A DNA stretch of 64,000 bases from Gammaproteobacteria bacterium (GCA_947480335.1 CANKCB010000011.1:17819-81818), one strand, 5' to 3'. Positions 50,465-60,650 are shown, numbered from the stretch's first letter. Notes: generated by a model not told the origin, from the sequence alone. Program-made: numbers and translations.

Positions 50465-51376
50465 CTACCCGGTCTGTCTGAAACGTTGTATTACTTGTTT
50501 CACCGAGTAATAGGCAAGTATCATTCCAAAGCGGAACCATATAGCTGATATGACCAGATATTTAAGTAGTAAAGGGTATGGCTTGAGAAAGAATTTGTTA
50601 TAGAACCTTACCATGCCTTTATGCTTATGCCATTCGACAAAAACCGGTATTGCACGACTACTCATACCTTTCATATGGACTATATGCGCTGCAGGTACAA
50701 ACAAGACTTTCCATTTACTCAGCTTGAATCTCATACATAAATCCAGATCTTCACAATGGAGAAAATATTCTTCATCCCAAAGTCCGACTTGTTTCATTAC
50801 TTTGCTTTTAATCAACATGCATGCTCCTGAAATAGCCTCGACTGCAATCGGCGATTTAGGCACAGGTTGTTTATCTAGATTAAAGTCAGAAAATAATTCT
50901 GGCCAGATTCGTGACAAATAATGCAGTCCAAACGCCCTGTTCATGGCAAGCAAGGGTGTCGGGATCGCACGACGCCCTCCTCTCTGTTCACTCCCGTCCT
51001 GATTCAAAAGCAATCCACCTGCCATGCCCGCTTCCGGATCGCACTCAAGGACTTCATGCATCGATTTCACAGCAAACTGAGCAAGTTCGCAGTCCGGATT
51101 TAAAAAAAGTACATAATCCGTATTAACGTGAGCAAAACCGATATTGCAGGCTTTTGCAAAACCAAGGTTTTGATTATTTCTGATGATTTGCAGTGCAGAT
51201 GTTTCCGGAAATGATTGCTGACACAAAATTAGACTGGTATCTATCGAGGCATTATCCACAATGATAACTTTTGATGATTGAGATAAAGCCCTGGAGACAC
51301 ATTCGGCTAGAAATATTCCTGCATTATAGTTGACTATTACAACGGTAACTTGTGATATGACATCTTGTGGAACCAT
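50465..51376 (-). CDS. Family 2 glycosyltransferase (WbbL-like)
   Basis: GT-A enzyme of 303 residues. VTVVIVNYNAGIFLAECV at the start, IIVDNASID near 40, NLGFAKACNIG near 70, FLNPDCEL near 92 (the DxD-type metal site region) and the EAISGACMLI...WDEEYFLHCEDLDLCMRF acceptor half near 180-215. Resembles rhamnosyltransferases such as WbbL; sugar specificity cannot be read. 7 bases before the SDR gene in the locus. Confidence 0.88.
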   Translation of the reverse strand: MVPQDVISQVTVVIVNYNAGIFLAECVSRALSQSSKVIIVDNASIDTSLILCQQSFPETSALQIIRNNQNLGFAKACNIGFAHVNTDYVLFLNPDCELAQFAVKSMHEVLECDPEAGMAGGLLLNQDGSEQRGGRRAIPTPLLAMNRAFGLHYLSRIWPELFSDFNLDKQPVPKSPIAVEAISGACMLIKSKVMKQVGLWDEEYFLHCEDLDLCMRFKLSKWKVLFVPAAHIVHMKGMSSRAIPVFVEWHKHKGMVRFYNKFFLKPYPLLLKYLVISAIWFRFGMILAYYSVKQVIQRFRQTG

Positions 51377-51426
51377 ATATTTACATGGATCTCATATTTT
51401 TTGTTTAAACGGACTTGGAATCTCAT

Positions 51427-52374
51427 TCAAAAGAAACGTTTGTCCAACACATTCCAGATTTCAGAGAGACTGGCAATTCTACCATGTTGAATCTGTTTAC
51501 GTTTTCTCCAGTATCGACCTATCCCTTTTATGGCATCGTATTTGGCTGCCAGAATTATCTGCGTTTGCCCACGAGTCGAAAACCATACAATGGTCACCAG
51601 ATTAAGTATCAAGTGCAGTGGTAACAGTATCCAGAACAAAATACCCGGCATGTTTTTTATATACGTCCAGACTATATTACGGTGACCATGATAAACAGAA
51701 AAGGCACTATGCTGCCCACCTGTAGTAGCCGAGCCTACATGTTGTACAACGGCGTCCGGGACATAAAAAGACTTATAACCTGCAAGGCGTAATCTGAAAC
51801 CCAGGTCCACATCTTCCAGATAACAGAAATAGTCTTCATCAAAGCCACCGACATTAACGAGGGCCTGACGTTTATACATGGCGGCTGCGGCGCAAGGAGC
51901 GAATATTTCGCGCTGAATTAAGTCATCCGGTGATAACTTGCTACCATGATGATTACGCCAAACCACGCCGCTTGTATGATAAACATCTGCAGTACCATCT
52001 AGTACGTCTGTATGTCCATATTCCATTTGCCTGGAACCGAATGAAGCTATTTCCGGATACTTACTTGCTGCCGCAAGCAATCGTTCAATCCAGTCAGGAT
52101 CTGGAAATGCATCGGGATTAAGTGTAATGATATAGTCGGAGGTGGTTCGTGCAATGCCCAGGTTATTCGCTGCAGCAAATCCCAGATTGGAGCCCGTATG
52201 AATCAATTCAACAGCCGATATTTGCCTGGCAAACTCGACAGAACCATCGCTGCTGGCATTGTCTATTATTAAGATGGAATCTGCGGAAATCGACTGGTTA
52301 AGTAAATGTTTGATGCATTTCTCCAGCCATTGCCCACTGTTCCAATTAACGATAATAACGGTCACTGTAAACAT
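51427..52374 (-). CDS. Family 2 glycosyltransferase
   Basis: 315 residues, same fold as its downstream neighbour: VTVIIVNWNSGQWLEKCIKHLL, IIDNASSDGS, NLGFAAANNLGIA, TLNPDAFPDPDW, and GGFDEDYFCYLEDVDLGFRLRLAGY. A hydrophobic C-terminal stretch near 245-270 may attach it to the membrane. The two GT2 genes look like diverged paralogues adding successive sugars. Confidence 0.88.
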   Translation of the reverse strand: MFTVTVIIVNWNSGQWLEKCIKHLLNQSISADSILIIDNASSDGSVEFARQISAVELIHTGSNLGFAAANNLGIARTTSDYIITLNPDAFPDPDWIERLLAAASKYPEIASFGSRQMEYGHTDVLDGTADVYHTSGVVWRNHHGSKLSPDDLIQREIFAPCAAAAMYKRQALVNVGGFDEDYFCYLEDVDLGFRLRLAGYKSFYVPDAVVQHVGSATTGGQHSAFSVYHGHRNIVWTYIKNMPGILFWILLPLHLILNLVTIVWFSTRGQTQIILAAKYDAIKGIGRYWRKRKQIQHGRIASLSEIWNVLDKRFF

Positions 52375-52389
52375 TATATTTTTCGTTAA

Positions 52390-53553
52390 TTATCCCAGGT
52401 AGGTTTTTTCAATCAATGGTAAAAGATTATTCCAGGCGTAATTCTTTTCAGAATGGTCATGTGCTTGCATGGCGAGTTGTGGACATATATCCATGTTGGA
52501 AAGAACAAAATCTATTTTTTCAAACCACTGATAAGACATGGACAGAAATCCGTTGTGACCATCATTTATCACGTCTTTCATTACGCTGGTTGGCGAGGCA
52601 ATACTGATTGTTCCCGTTATGCCTGCTTCAAAATATTTAAGTTCGGATTTGCAACTGGTAAATACATTTACCTGTAACGGCACGAGGTTGATATCAACCT
52701 CAGCGATACATTTTTGCAGGCTGAGTATGTTCTGTAACGGGAGGATTTCAATTCTGTCAGCATAGGATTTTAATCGTTTGTCCAGATCCAGCATGCCTAC
52801 GACGCGCAATTTTAGATCTGGATATTTCTCAAATAGTGCAATGAATGCATCCGTCAACAGTGCGAAATCCTGATTGTGCGTGGATGAACCACTAAAGTAA
52901 CCCAACAATAGAGGTTTTGAGTAATTAAATCCTGACTCCTGTTTTTGTTTATACATTATTCTGGATATTTGCAATTGCGCTTCATTCAGGTAATTCGGGA
53001 TAACCGACACATTTTTTCCTGAAGATTTTGCTATTTTTTCGGCAAGATATGCGTTGGTTGTTACAGCCCGGTCACATTGCATCAGCGTTGCAGAAAATCT
53101 GGCGCAATCGCCGTACCAGTTTTGCCAGACGTCCTCTCGTGAAAGATCGGCATCAATGGTATTCAACACCAGATGCATATACACCGGATCAAACAACAAG
53201 TCATCGATATCAAAAACAAGTTGTTTACCCAAATTCTTAGCCATGCTCATCGCATGAGCAAGTCGTTGGGATATTTTGGTACGACATATAACGATACAAT
53301 CTGCACCAGAAAATATTTCATCCAGATGTGGCTCATCCGCTCCAATAAAGTAGGCAGCGGAAATACCATTGCCCAGACTGTTTAACGACTGAACCATATT
53401 ATATACACGGTACCTGAAAGTGCCGTTATCCGGCATGTTACCGTAGTAAAATGCTACCTTACGCTTACCCTGACTCAGCGCACGGATTCTGTCAGCATAG
53501 GGTTCATTCCAGGGTACTGAATAAGTAAACGGCGGTAACTCAAGCTGATACAT
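52390..53553 (-). CDS. GT-B fold glycosyltransferase-like protein
   Basis: 387 residues. The C-terminal half has the pattern of family 4-type transferases: LLLGYFSGSSTHNQDFALL near 215, LRVVGMLDLDK near 250, and SELKYFEAGITGTISIASP near 310, standing where the ExxxxxxxE motif of retaining enzymes lies. The N-terminal half carries FDIDDLLFDP near 120. No signal or membrane segment, so probably a peripheral cytoplasmic enzyme. Donor and linkage unknown. Overlaps the upstream gene by 14 bases. Confidence 0.75.
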   Translation of the reverse strand: MYQLELPPFTYSVPWNEPYADRIRALSQGKRKVAFYYGNMPDNGTFRYRVYNMVQSLNSLGNGISAAYFIGADEPHLDEIFSGADCIVICRTKISQRLAHAMSMAKNLGKQLVFDIDDLLFDPVYMHLVLNTIDADLSREDVWQNWYGDCARFSATLMQCDRAVTTNAYLAEKIAKSSGKNVSVIPNYLNEAQLQISRIMYKQKQESGFNYSKPLLLGYFSGSSTHNQDFALLTDAFIALFEKYPDLKLRVVGMLDLDKRLKSYADRIEILPLQNILSLQKCIAEVDINLVPLQVNVFTSCKSELKYFEAGITGTISIASPTSVMKDVINDGHNGFLSMSYQWFEKIDFVLSNMDICPQLAMQAHDHSEKNYAWNNLLPLIEKTYLG

Positions 53554-54322
53554 TTGTTTTTACCTTGTCCAGATAGCCTGAAATTCCATTAAAAATTATT
53601 TGCCAGTGATTAGCGGCTGATTCTGTTTCAGTCAGCAGGTTAGAGGATGGTTCTAAATTAAGCCAGACACTCTGTTCCCGTAGGACAGTACTATTGGAAA
53701 CAAATTGCTCATATAGAGATCTTGATGCGAAAACAAAATGAATATTACTGTTTTGAAATACTTTCAGGTAGTTGGCCGTATCAACAGCTGTCAATGATGA
53801 CGACTCTGGCTGTTCATGTACAAGACAGATTATCTGTCTATCATTAATACTTGCCATCAGCTTCCAGACTAATTGCCAGCTGGTGGCTATGAAATATTCC
53901 TCACTTGATACTTCTAATGCCTTTCCTGCATTACAGTATTCGAGTGACCTAAAGTCAATATTATCTGTATAGTTAATAACACAGGCTTGCATTAGCCGAT
54001 TAAACCTGTATTTACTGGTTTCACGCGGGGAGATGATTCGTAATGGTCGCTCCCATTGACTTGCTAGCGTAACAGAGAGTAACAAGGCCAGATCGAGCAT
54101 GGATTGATTACGACTCTGCAACTCCGTCACCAGACTCAGTCGACATGCTTTTTGCGGATCATCAAAAACAACAAAGGGAGTTAATGCGGAATGTTTTAGT
54201 TCATCAATTTCAACCGGATTCATTCCATGAACAACAGTAACTTTGAACAATTTTTGATATATTTTTCTGACCAGCGCCAAAAAGCCATATCTTCTCCAGT
54301 AAAAGAGTACCTGTTCAATCAT
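53540..54322 (-). CDS. Unrecognised protein in the glycosyltransferase cluster
   Basis: 260 residues that I do not recognise. It starts MIEQVLFYWRRYGFLALVRKIYQKLF, an amphipathic basic N-terminus like those of the neighbouring GT2 protein (MNIFDRIIKIYSRRG). Possible Rossmann-like features are a Q-R-N-Q-SMLDLALLLSVTL helix, EEYFIATSWQLVWKLMA near 145 and IICLVHEQPESSS near 165, which recalls the N-terminal half of a GT-B enzyme without a clear C-terminal half. The 14-base overlap with the following GT gene raises the possibility that the two act as one enzyme or complex. Confidence 0.6.
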   Translation of the reverse strand: MIEQVLFYWRRYGFLALVRKIYQKLFKVTVVHGMNPVEIDELKHSALTPFVVFDDPQKACRLSLVTELQSRNQSMLDLALLLSVTLASQWERPLRIISPRETSKYRFNRLMQACVINYTDNIDFRSLEYCNAGKALEVSSEEYFIATSWQLVWKLMASINDRQIICLVHEQPESSSLTAVDTANYLKVFQNSNIHFVFASRSLYEQFVSNSTVLREQSVWLNLEPSSNLLTETESAANHWQIIFNGISGYLDKVKTNVSA

Positions 54323-54327
54323 GAAAG

Positions 54328-56160
54328 TTAATGCACTCTTGGAGGCCAGGCGAAACCAAAATCTTCACTGTCCAGTGTGAGATTCGGATTGTATGCAGGA
54401 TCATTTACCAGATACCTGCCCCATTTTTGTTTAATATAATCAGCCTCTCTGGATAATCTGGCTTTCTTTTCAGGTGTATCTTCATACCCACGTGTAGCTG
54501 ATTCAAAATGATATAACTCTGCGTACGGGGTCCACACATTACGATAACCCAGTTCACGCACACGCAAGCAAAAATCGATATCGTTACAAGCAACTTGCAG
54601 GTCGATTTCATTTAATCCACCTACCTTTTCATAAAGTTCCTTTTTGACAATGAAACAGGCTGCCGTCACAGCCGAAAACTCGGACATGAGAGCCATCCTC
54701 CCATAATAACCAGCGTCCCCTTTTTCATGGCCTTTATGCGCATGACCGGCACAACTACCTATGCCCAGAATGACGCCACCGTGTTGCAAGGTATCATCCG
54801 GGTACCAGAGACAAGCGCCTACAACGCCAACCCCGGACTGCATTGCAATAGATACCAATTCAGATAACCATTCCGGGGTAATGACGGCAATATCATTATT
54901 AATCAAACCAACAATGTCACCTTTTGCCAACTTCACGGCAGAGTTATTCAATGCTGAATAATTAAACGGACTATCATCCCTGATTACTCTGACATGCGGT
55001 TCAGAATCAAGAGTCGCAAAATATTTTAATGTGGCAGGATCATCTGAACCATTATCGATTATGATAATTTCATAATTCCCGTAACTGGTTTTCTGGAGAA
55101 TACTGGTTACACATTCACGTATAAATTTTAATCCATTTTTGGTTGGTATAATCAAACTAGCCAATGGAAGTTCCTTAGGTAATGCGTACTTAATACGAAA
55201 TCCTGGTTCGGCATATACCCCGTGAGCATTGACTCCTAGTCGCTGAAAATGTTCATTTAATGCCCGCACACCAGACTCACGTGCCGCTTCCGGAATGTTT
55301 ATAGTACGTGTAACACTATTGCCATGGGTGCGCAAATGAAAAAGTACTTGAGGTATGTGATAAATATCATCCTGCCTGATTACTTCCATATAGCGTAAGG
55401 CAAGATCAAATTCATACATTTCTGAAAATTGATCACGAAATCCACCCAGATTTCTAACAGTAGGTATGTGATAAAAGGTAGAATGACTAATCATGTATTG
55501 TGTATAAAAAAGGGTTTGGTTCCAGTCTGGTTTGAAATAGGGATCCAGTCTATTACCAGACTCATTTATTTTGTCCATATCAGAGTAAAATAATTTCGCC
55601 TCGGGGTTTTTGTTTATTGTCTCTATCAGACTGTACAGGGCAATTTCAGACATCAGGTCTTTTGCGTTCAGTATAGCGAACCACTCGCCAGTCATTTGTT
55701 CCAGCAAGGCATTCAACGAAGTGCAGATATTACTGTCGGTAGGTGAATTTATAATTTTGATTCTGGGATCGTTCTTATTATAACCTTCAAACGTCGAAAA
55801 TTTAGATGCATGCGTGTTTTTATCAAATAGTACGAAGAGTTCCCATCTGGAATAAAGTTGCAAAATAATCGAATCTATCGATTCGTTCAAACGCTGATTC
55901 GAACAATCTTTTACCATTAACACGACAGATATGACTGGCGCTTGTGTCATTTTGTCTAGTTTAGACAATAAATGCGGATACTGTTGTTTCAATGGTTTTT
56001 CATAACGTCGTAGCCAGTCACCGTAGTCATTCCGATTTAATACTTCACCGGGATACAACAGATAGAAATATACACATCTAAGTTTAAATCTTACGGCATC
56101 AAAAACGCCAGAGACTCCACGTCTACTGTATATTTTTATTATCCGATCGAAAATATTCAT
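54328..56160 (-). CDS. Tandem-domain family 2 glycosyltransferase
   Basis: 610 residues with two GT-A domains. The first, about 70-290, starts PVISVVLMVKDCSNQRL, and has FAILNAKDLMS and LFYSDMDKINESG; the second, about 330-560, starts LASLIIPTKNGLKFIREC, then EIIIIDNGSDD, GLINNDIAVI, ACFIVKKELYEKVGGLNE and CNDIDFCLRVRELGYRNVW. The Asp-rich metal sites are present in both. Such double-GT proteins often make alternating linkages in O-antigens. Separated by 5 bases from the unrecognised gene. Confidence 0.88.
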   Translation of the reverse strand: MNIFDRIIKIYSRRGVSGVFDAVRFKLRCVYFYLLYPGEVLNRNDYGDWLRRYEKPLKQQYPHLLSKLDKMTQAPVISVVLMVKDCSNQRLNESIDSIILQLYSRWELFVLFDKNTHASKFSTFEGYNKNDPRIKIINSPTDSNICTSLNALLEQMTGEWFAILNAKDLMSEIALYSLIETINKNPEAKLFYSDMDKINESGNRLDPYFKPDWNQTLFYTQYMISHSTFYHIPTVRNLGGFRDQFSEMYEFDLALRYMEVIRQDDIYHIPQVLFHLRTHGNSVTRTINIPEAARESGVRALNEHFQRLGVNAHGVYAEPGFRIKYALPKELPLASLIIPTKNGLKFIRECVTSILQKTSYGNYEIIIIDNGSDDPATLKYFATLDSEPHVRVIRDDSPFNYSALNNSAVKLAKGDIVGLINNDIAVITPEWLSELVSIAMQSGVGVVGACLWYPDDTLQHGGVILGIGSCAGHAHKGHEKGDAGYYGRMALMSEFSAVTAACFIVKKELYEKVGGLNEIDLQVACNDIDFCLRVRELGYRNVWTPYAELYHFESATRGYEDTPEKKARLSREADYIKQKWGRYLVNDPAYNPNLTLDSEDFGFAWPPRVH

Positions 56161-56231
56161 GAAGTTTGAGCGCGACTTGTAGAAAAAATATTACATCAGA
56201 TAGAAAGTTGTCTTCACAATTGTAAAATGAC

Positions 56232-57752
56232 TTATTTACTCGCTGAATGGTCAAAATATTTCTTTAAAATCCGTAATGGCCTGGTAAGTTTCCAGCTAGT
56301 CGATTCCAGTACGCACTCCAGTTCATTTTTGATACTCAGTAGATTCGATATTATTGCATTTTGATTCGATATTATTGCATTTTGATTAGTTATACGTCGC
56401 TCAAAATCGTTAATTCGATTCAGACTAATTCCCAGTTGATTGTTATATGCAACCATCATTTTATTGGCATCTTGGTTAACTAGACTCAAACCAGAAATCT
56501 GCAACTGTTTAAACCGAGTCAACAAGCCGGCATATAGTGCATTACCAGTCGATGTGTTTTTCCAAACTTCACTTGCTTTTGTGAAATCAAACTTTTCAAT
56601 AGCCATCAGGTATATCTGCTCTAGCAGTAACGACTGTTTCTTGGCATCAAAGAATTGTTCTGCCAATTTTTTTCCTGCCTTTCCAATTTGTTCTGCAACA
56701 TCGGGGTTTGAAAATAATGTCATGCATTTTTCAGCTATCTCTTCTGCACTGCCGACTTTAAGGAGACAGGAATTAATGTGATCCTTGAATAAGTAAGTAA
56801 TGTTAACATCTGGCATAACAACAGGTTTTCCCATGGCAAGAAACTCCGGCAGCTTGCATGACAGGCGGAGATCTTCAAATGAATTGTTTGAGCCTGGTTG
56901 GACAAAAACATCCGCTAGCGCCAGTAAGTCGGGTAATTCCGATCTGGAGACCACGCCCAGCTCAATAATTGCGGTATTGGCCTCTGGCGATAAATCATCC
57001 CGGAAATCCAGTGGCATTGGTCCTGTGCGTAACAGTTTACATGCCATTCCGCGCTGATTAATGATACCAACAGCAACACACAAGCTCTTTATGCTCTCCC
57101 TTACAAACTTGTTAAAGCCGCCGTGATAAACAATGACTTTATCACCCTTTGCAATACCAAGCCTGTTTCGTAATGTTATATCTGGCAGTCTTGGAGTGAA
57201 TAAATCGAAGTCTATTCCTATCATGACTGTTTCGCAAGGAACCCAGGGAGGAACAGTTGGTTTTAGCTTGTCCTGAACTACAACCACTGAATCTGCAAGA
57301 CCAGTGAAACTGTCCACATAACCAGGGTGAGACAAGCCACCAAGCAGTTTTTCTGAAAGCTCCTGATTGGTCAATTGATTAAGACTGGATGCGTCTAGAT
57401 CGAATGCTTTTTCGGTAATCCAGCGCTCGTTGTCTTCAAGCGCAATGATTAACGGCGTTGTTATTCTGGACTGGTAAGAGGTTACAAAACGTCGTACGTA
57501 TTCGCGGGGAGTACAGGCATGGATCACATCGGCTGGGCGGCCATTAGGAAACACTGAAAAAGGATCAGCTAATACAGTTTCGTAGAGTACTGGTGTGAAT
57601 GATCTATTCTGATGCTGCTCGACTGTCTCAAGATTTAGAGGCACGGTAATAACACAAAGATGTCCGGCCTTACTTAGTTCACGGGCATATAATGCCAACG
57701 GTATCGAGCTGTTACTGCTAAAGTCACCGTATAATACAAACAATATGTTCAT
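56232..57752 (-). CDS. Family 4 glycosyltransferase with coiled-coil tail
   Basis: 506 residues. The GT-B core (about 1-390) shows VIYHGGFNKFVRESI near 205 and the donor-site segment LADVFVQPGSNNSFEDLRLSCKLPEFLAMGKPVVM near 285-320. The C-terminal 110 residues form a predicted coiled coil containing two exact copies of the heptad NQNAIIS, encoded by a 21-bp tandem DNA repeat, followed by NLLSIKNELECVLESTSWKLTRPLR, a segment seen at the ends of many O-antigen glycosyltransferases. The tail could set oligomerisation or act as a chain-length ruler; this is inference. Confidence 0.85.
   Translation of the reverse strand: MNILFVLYGDFSSNSSIPLALYARELSKAGHLCVITVPLNLETVEQHQNRSFTPVLYETVLADPFSVFPNGRPADVIHACTPREYVRRFVTSYQSRITTPLIIALEDNERWITEKAFDLDASSLNQLTNQELSEKLLGGLSHPGYVDSFTGLADSVVVVQDKLKPTVPPWVPCETVMIGIDFDLFTPRLPDITLRNRLGIAKGDKVIVYHGGFNKFVRESIKSLCVAVGIINQRGMACKLLRTGPMPLDFRDDLSPEANTAIIELGVVSRSELPDLLALADVFVQPGSNNSFEDLRLSCKLPEFLAMGKPVVMPDVNITYLFKDHINSCLLKVGSAEEIAEKCMTLFSNPDVAEQIGKAGKKLAEQFFDAKKQSLLLEQIYLMAIEKFDFTKASEVWKNTSTGNALYAGLLTRFKQLQISGLSLVNQDANKMMVAYNNQLGISLNRINDFERRITNQNAIISNQNAIISNLLSIKNELECVLESTSWKLTRPLRILKKYFDHSASK
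56342..56383. repeat. Two perfect 21-bp tandem repeats in the GT4 tail
   Basis: Unit GATTCGATATTATTGCATTT plus one T, at 56342-56362 and 56363-56383, with four further matching bases. In frame, it encodes the heptad NQNAIIS twice, so copy number change would alter the coiled coil by whole heptads. Confidence 0.95.
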
Positions 57753-57759
57753 TATATAT

Positions 57760-58875
57760 TCATTCTCGTCCCGCTGAAACTTTAAATCCTTTGCTCTTTA
57801 ACAAAGTAAGTTGTTTAGCTTGATCAAGATCATGGGATACCATTTCTGAAACCATCTCGTCCAAGGTAATTTTTGGTACCCAGCCGAGCTTTTCTTTTGC
57901 TTTACTCGGATCACCGAGTAGAGTTTCTACCTCGGCTGGACGGAAGTAAGCCTGATCAATCTTGACAACTACATCTCCGGATTTTACTGCAGGAGCATCG
58001 GTGCCGGTGACTGTGCGCACACACGCTTGTTCATTGACACCTTTACCTTCCCAAACCAGTTCAATACCCAGTTTTTTAGCAGTTTTATTAACGAAGTCAC
58101 GCACACTAAACTGCATACCTGTAGCAATGACAAAATCTTCAGGCTTGTCTTGTTGCAACATTAACCATTGCATTTCAACGTAATCCTTGGCGTGACCCCA
58201 GTCACGTAATGCATCAAGATTACCCATATATAGGCAAGCATCATGCCCCTGGGCTATATTAGTCATCCCACGGGTGATTTTACGGGTAACGAATGTTTCT
58301 CCCCGACGAGATGATTCATGGTTAAAGAGAATGCCATTGCAAGCATATAGACCATAGGCTTCCCGATAGTTGACTGTAATCCAGTAAGCGTAAAGCTTAG
58401 CAACAGCATAGGGTGAACGAGGATAAAATGGTGTAGATTCCTTTTGTGGAGATTCCCTGACTAAACCATACAACTCGGATGTACTCGCCTGATAATATCG
58501 AGTTTTTTTCTCTAACCCGAGGAATCGAATACCTTCCAAAAGTCGCAGGGCACCAATGCCATCCACATCAGCGGTGTATTCAGGTAAATCAAAACTGACT
58601 GCAACATGTGATTGCGCACCCAGATTATAGACTTCATCCGGCCGCACTTCTTGTAGAATGCGAGTGAGGTTAGAAGTGTCCGTCAAGTCCCCATAGTGCA
58701 ACTTAAGCTTGCGGTGTGGCACATGCGGATCTTCGTAAATATGATCAATGCGCTGGGTATTAAATGAAGAGGCACGACGCTTAATCCCATGCACCTCATA
58801 ACCTTTTGCCAATAGAAATTCCGCCAAATAAGAACCATCTTGGCCGGTAATGCCAATAATTAATGCGATTTTCAT
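57760..58875 (-). CDS. gmd: GDP-mannose 4,6-dehydratase
   Basis: Extended SDR of 371 residues making GDP-4-keto-6-deoxy-mannose. NAD(P) site [17 protein letters not shown] near 7-23, [18 protein letters not shown] near 35 (typical of Gmd), the catalytic Thr-Ser region [11 protein letters not shown] and [12 protein letters not shown] (YxxxK). Uses GDP-mannose from ManC. Neither a GDP-fucose synthase (fcl) nor a GDP-rhamnose reductase (rmd) gene is recognisable in the locus. Confidence 0.95.
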   Translation of the reverse strand: MKIALIIGITGQDGSYLAEFLLAKGYEVHGIKRRASSFNTQRIDHIYEDPHVPHRKLKLHYGDLTDTSNLTRILQEVRPDEVYNLGAQSHVAVSFDLPEYTADVDGIGALRLLEGIRFLGLEKKTRYYQASTSELYGLVRESPQKESTPFYPRSPYAVAKLYAYWITVNYREAYGLYACNGILFNHESSRRGETFVTRKITRGMTNIAQGHDACLYMGNLDALRDWGHAKDYVEMQWLMLQQDKPEDFVIATGMQFSVRDFVNKTAKKLGIELVWEGKGVNEQACVRTVTGTDAPAVKSGDVVVKIDQAYFRPAEVETLLGDPSKAKEKLGWVPKITLDEMVSEMVSHDLDQAKQLTLLKSKGFKVSAGRE

Positions 58876-58982
58876 TGCTCTCTCCCTATTAAGAAATTAT
58901 TTAAATTCAGTCGTAAAATCTGTGCATCAAACATCTTGCTAACCATCTGTTCGAAACTGACATAGATTTGATGAAATGATGA

Positions 58983-60002
58983 TTATTGGTATCCGTTAGG
59001 GTTATTATTTTGCCAGCGCCACGTGTCTTCGCACATCCTGTCGATGCCCAGTTGCGCCTCCCAACCCAAGACGTTTTTAGCGAGCGTTGGATCTGCGTAG
59101 TATTCGGCTAAATCGCCTATGCGACGGTCTACGACTTCAAGGGGTACAGGCTTGCCGGACGCTCTCTCGAATGCACGAACCATCTCTAGAACGCTGTATG
59201 GTCGTCCAGCTCCCAAGTTAGCGGTGATCAGAGAATCATCGCGATTAATAACCCTGTCTAGCGCAGCCAAGTGACCGGCAGCCAAGTCCTCAACATGAAT
59301 GTAATCTCTTCGGCCAGTCCCGTCGGGTGTTGGATAGTCCCCTCCGAATACGGAGAGCTTTTTGCGCTTGCCGACCGCGACTTGAGCGATGAACGGCATC
59401 AGGTTGTTTGGGATGCCTGCTGGGTCCTCACCGATCAGGCCCGACAAATGAGCGCCAACCGGGTTAAAGTAGCGCAGCAATGCGATGCGCCAAGAGAGCT
59501 GTGCCTTCTTGAGATCCCGAAGAATGTCTTCAACCATGAGCTTTGTTCTGCCGTAGACATTCACCGGCGCCAGTGGCATGTCTTCACGATATTGACTGCA
59601 TCCAGGATCGCCATAAACTGTCGCCGAGGAAGAAAAAACGATGGTGTAAACACCTGCACGCATCATTTCCTCAAAAAGCACTATGCTTCCAGATACGTTG
59701 TTATCGTAATATTTGAGCGGCTCGGCTTTTGATTCGCCGACAGCCTTCAGCCCGGCAAAGTGAATGACCGCAACTATTGAATGATCTTGGAATGTATTGC
59801 GTATTGCTGATCGATCTCGAATGTCACCCTCAATAAAGTCGAGTTGCTTACCCGTGAGCTTGAATATTCTATCGATTACCGCCCGACTACTATTTGAAAG
59901 ATTGTCAAAAACAACGACTGAAAAGCCTGCTTCAAGCAGCTGCACGACAGTATGCGAGCCAATGTAACCTGCTCCGCCTGTAACTAATACCTTCCCTTTC
60001 AT
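58983..60002 (-). CDS. galE: UDP-glucose 4-epimerase
   Basis: 339 residues. VLVTGGAGYIGSHTVVQLLEAG at residues 5-26, VVVFDNLSNSS, FSSSATVYGDP near 122, and VYGRTKLMVEDIL (YxxxK) near 148. Interconverts UDP-glucose and UDP-galactose, so it links GalU to galactose in the glycan. It ends the intact locus on this side: IS debris starts right after its promoter side, and no promoter is obvious in the bases before the start. Confidence 0.95.
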   Translation of the reverse strand: MKGKVLVTGGAGYIGSHTVVQLLEAGFSVVVFDNLSNSSRAVIDRIFKLTGKQLDFIEGDIRDRSAIRNTFQDHSIVAVIHFAGLKAVGESKAEPLKYYDNNVSGSIVLFEEMMRAGVYTIVFSSSATVYGDPGCSQYREDMPLAPVNVYGRTKLMVEDILRDLKKAQLSWRIALLRYFNPVGAHLSGLIGEDPAGIPNNLMPFIAQVAVGKRKKLSVFGGDYPTPDGTGRRDYIHVEDLAAGHLAALDRVINRDDSLITANLGAGRPYSVLEMVRAFERASGKPVPLEVVDRRIGDLAEYYADPTLAKNVLGWEAQLGIDRMCEDTWRWQNNNPNGYQ

Positions 60003-60420
60003 CCAGTAATTCGCCAGTTTTGTCTATTGCAAAGATTACTACTCATTATTATTTTACCTTAAGAAAAAACGTGGGGTGCACCCTGTTTGTCAGATTTAGC
60101 CCTCACCTGCTCCTATCCACGACCTCCCACCCAGAATTGCCACGCCATAAAACGCACCTTCGGTGTGCCGCCGATGCATCAGACCAGGAAATTTTCTTCC
60201 TACCAACCACACCCACTTCATCATCTCAACCGGAATATCGCCATGCTCGCTCTGATTGACCTTCTTTCTCAATGACCACCGTTGCAAGGCTCCAGCAACA
60301 ATTCAGAACTACTTCAAAAGGCAATAACTGTTCAAAACTCATCATTTTATTCTCGAATAAAATTCCGCCTTGGCCATTTGATCTAATCTGATTATCATAT
60401 CTCTAAAAAGCTACCAATTG
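60003..60420. other. Gene-free stretch between galE and the istA fragment
   Basis: About 420 bases without a convincing gene. Short frames exist on both strands, the longest on the minus strand at 60096-60287 (63 residues, MQRWSLRKKVN...), but none resembles a known family. Probably degraded mobile DNA. Confidence 0.5.
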
Positions 60421-60650
60421 TACCGCAAAACAGGCAACGAATGATAGCCGAGGTCTTGCGGGAAGAGCAGGCTTTCCTGTTGGCCGTACCCGCGATGTTC
60501 GATGGCTTTGTGGAGCACAGTAAACTGGTCTCCTCGACGTGTCTATTGACCTTTGAGCGCAACCGCTACAGTGTACCGGCCAGCTTTGCGAACCGGGTGG
60601 TGAGCCTGCATGCCTATGCAGACCGACTGGTGGTGGTGGTGGTGGCGTTA
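60421..60650 (+). pseudogene. istA: IstA (IS21 family transposase) internal/C-terminal fragment
   Basis: The reading frame around ATG 60441 encodes IAEVLREEQAFLLAVPAMFDG, FVEHSKLVSSTCL and FERNRYSVPASFANRVVSLHAYADRLVVV, a segment characteristic of the C-terminal part of IS21 family IstA. The DDE domain and N-terminus are missing. After the RLVVVV stretch the frame stays open to 60752 but loses all resemblance, so the element was cut near 60645-60655 and joined to unrelated DNA. Non-functional. Confidence 0.75.

Noticed and set aside
56342..56387. CRISPR-like repeat
   Set aside because: Only two adjacent 21-bp copies without spacers, in frame in a coding sequence.
60096..60287. 63-residue minus-strand frame as a gene
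   Set aside because: No family resemblance, no ribosome binding site, and it lies in degraded mobile DNA.
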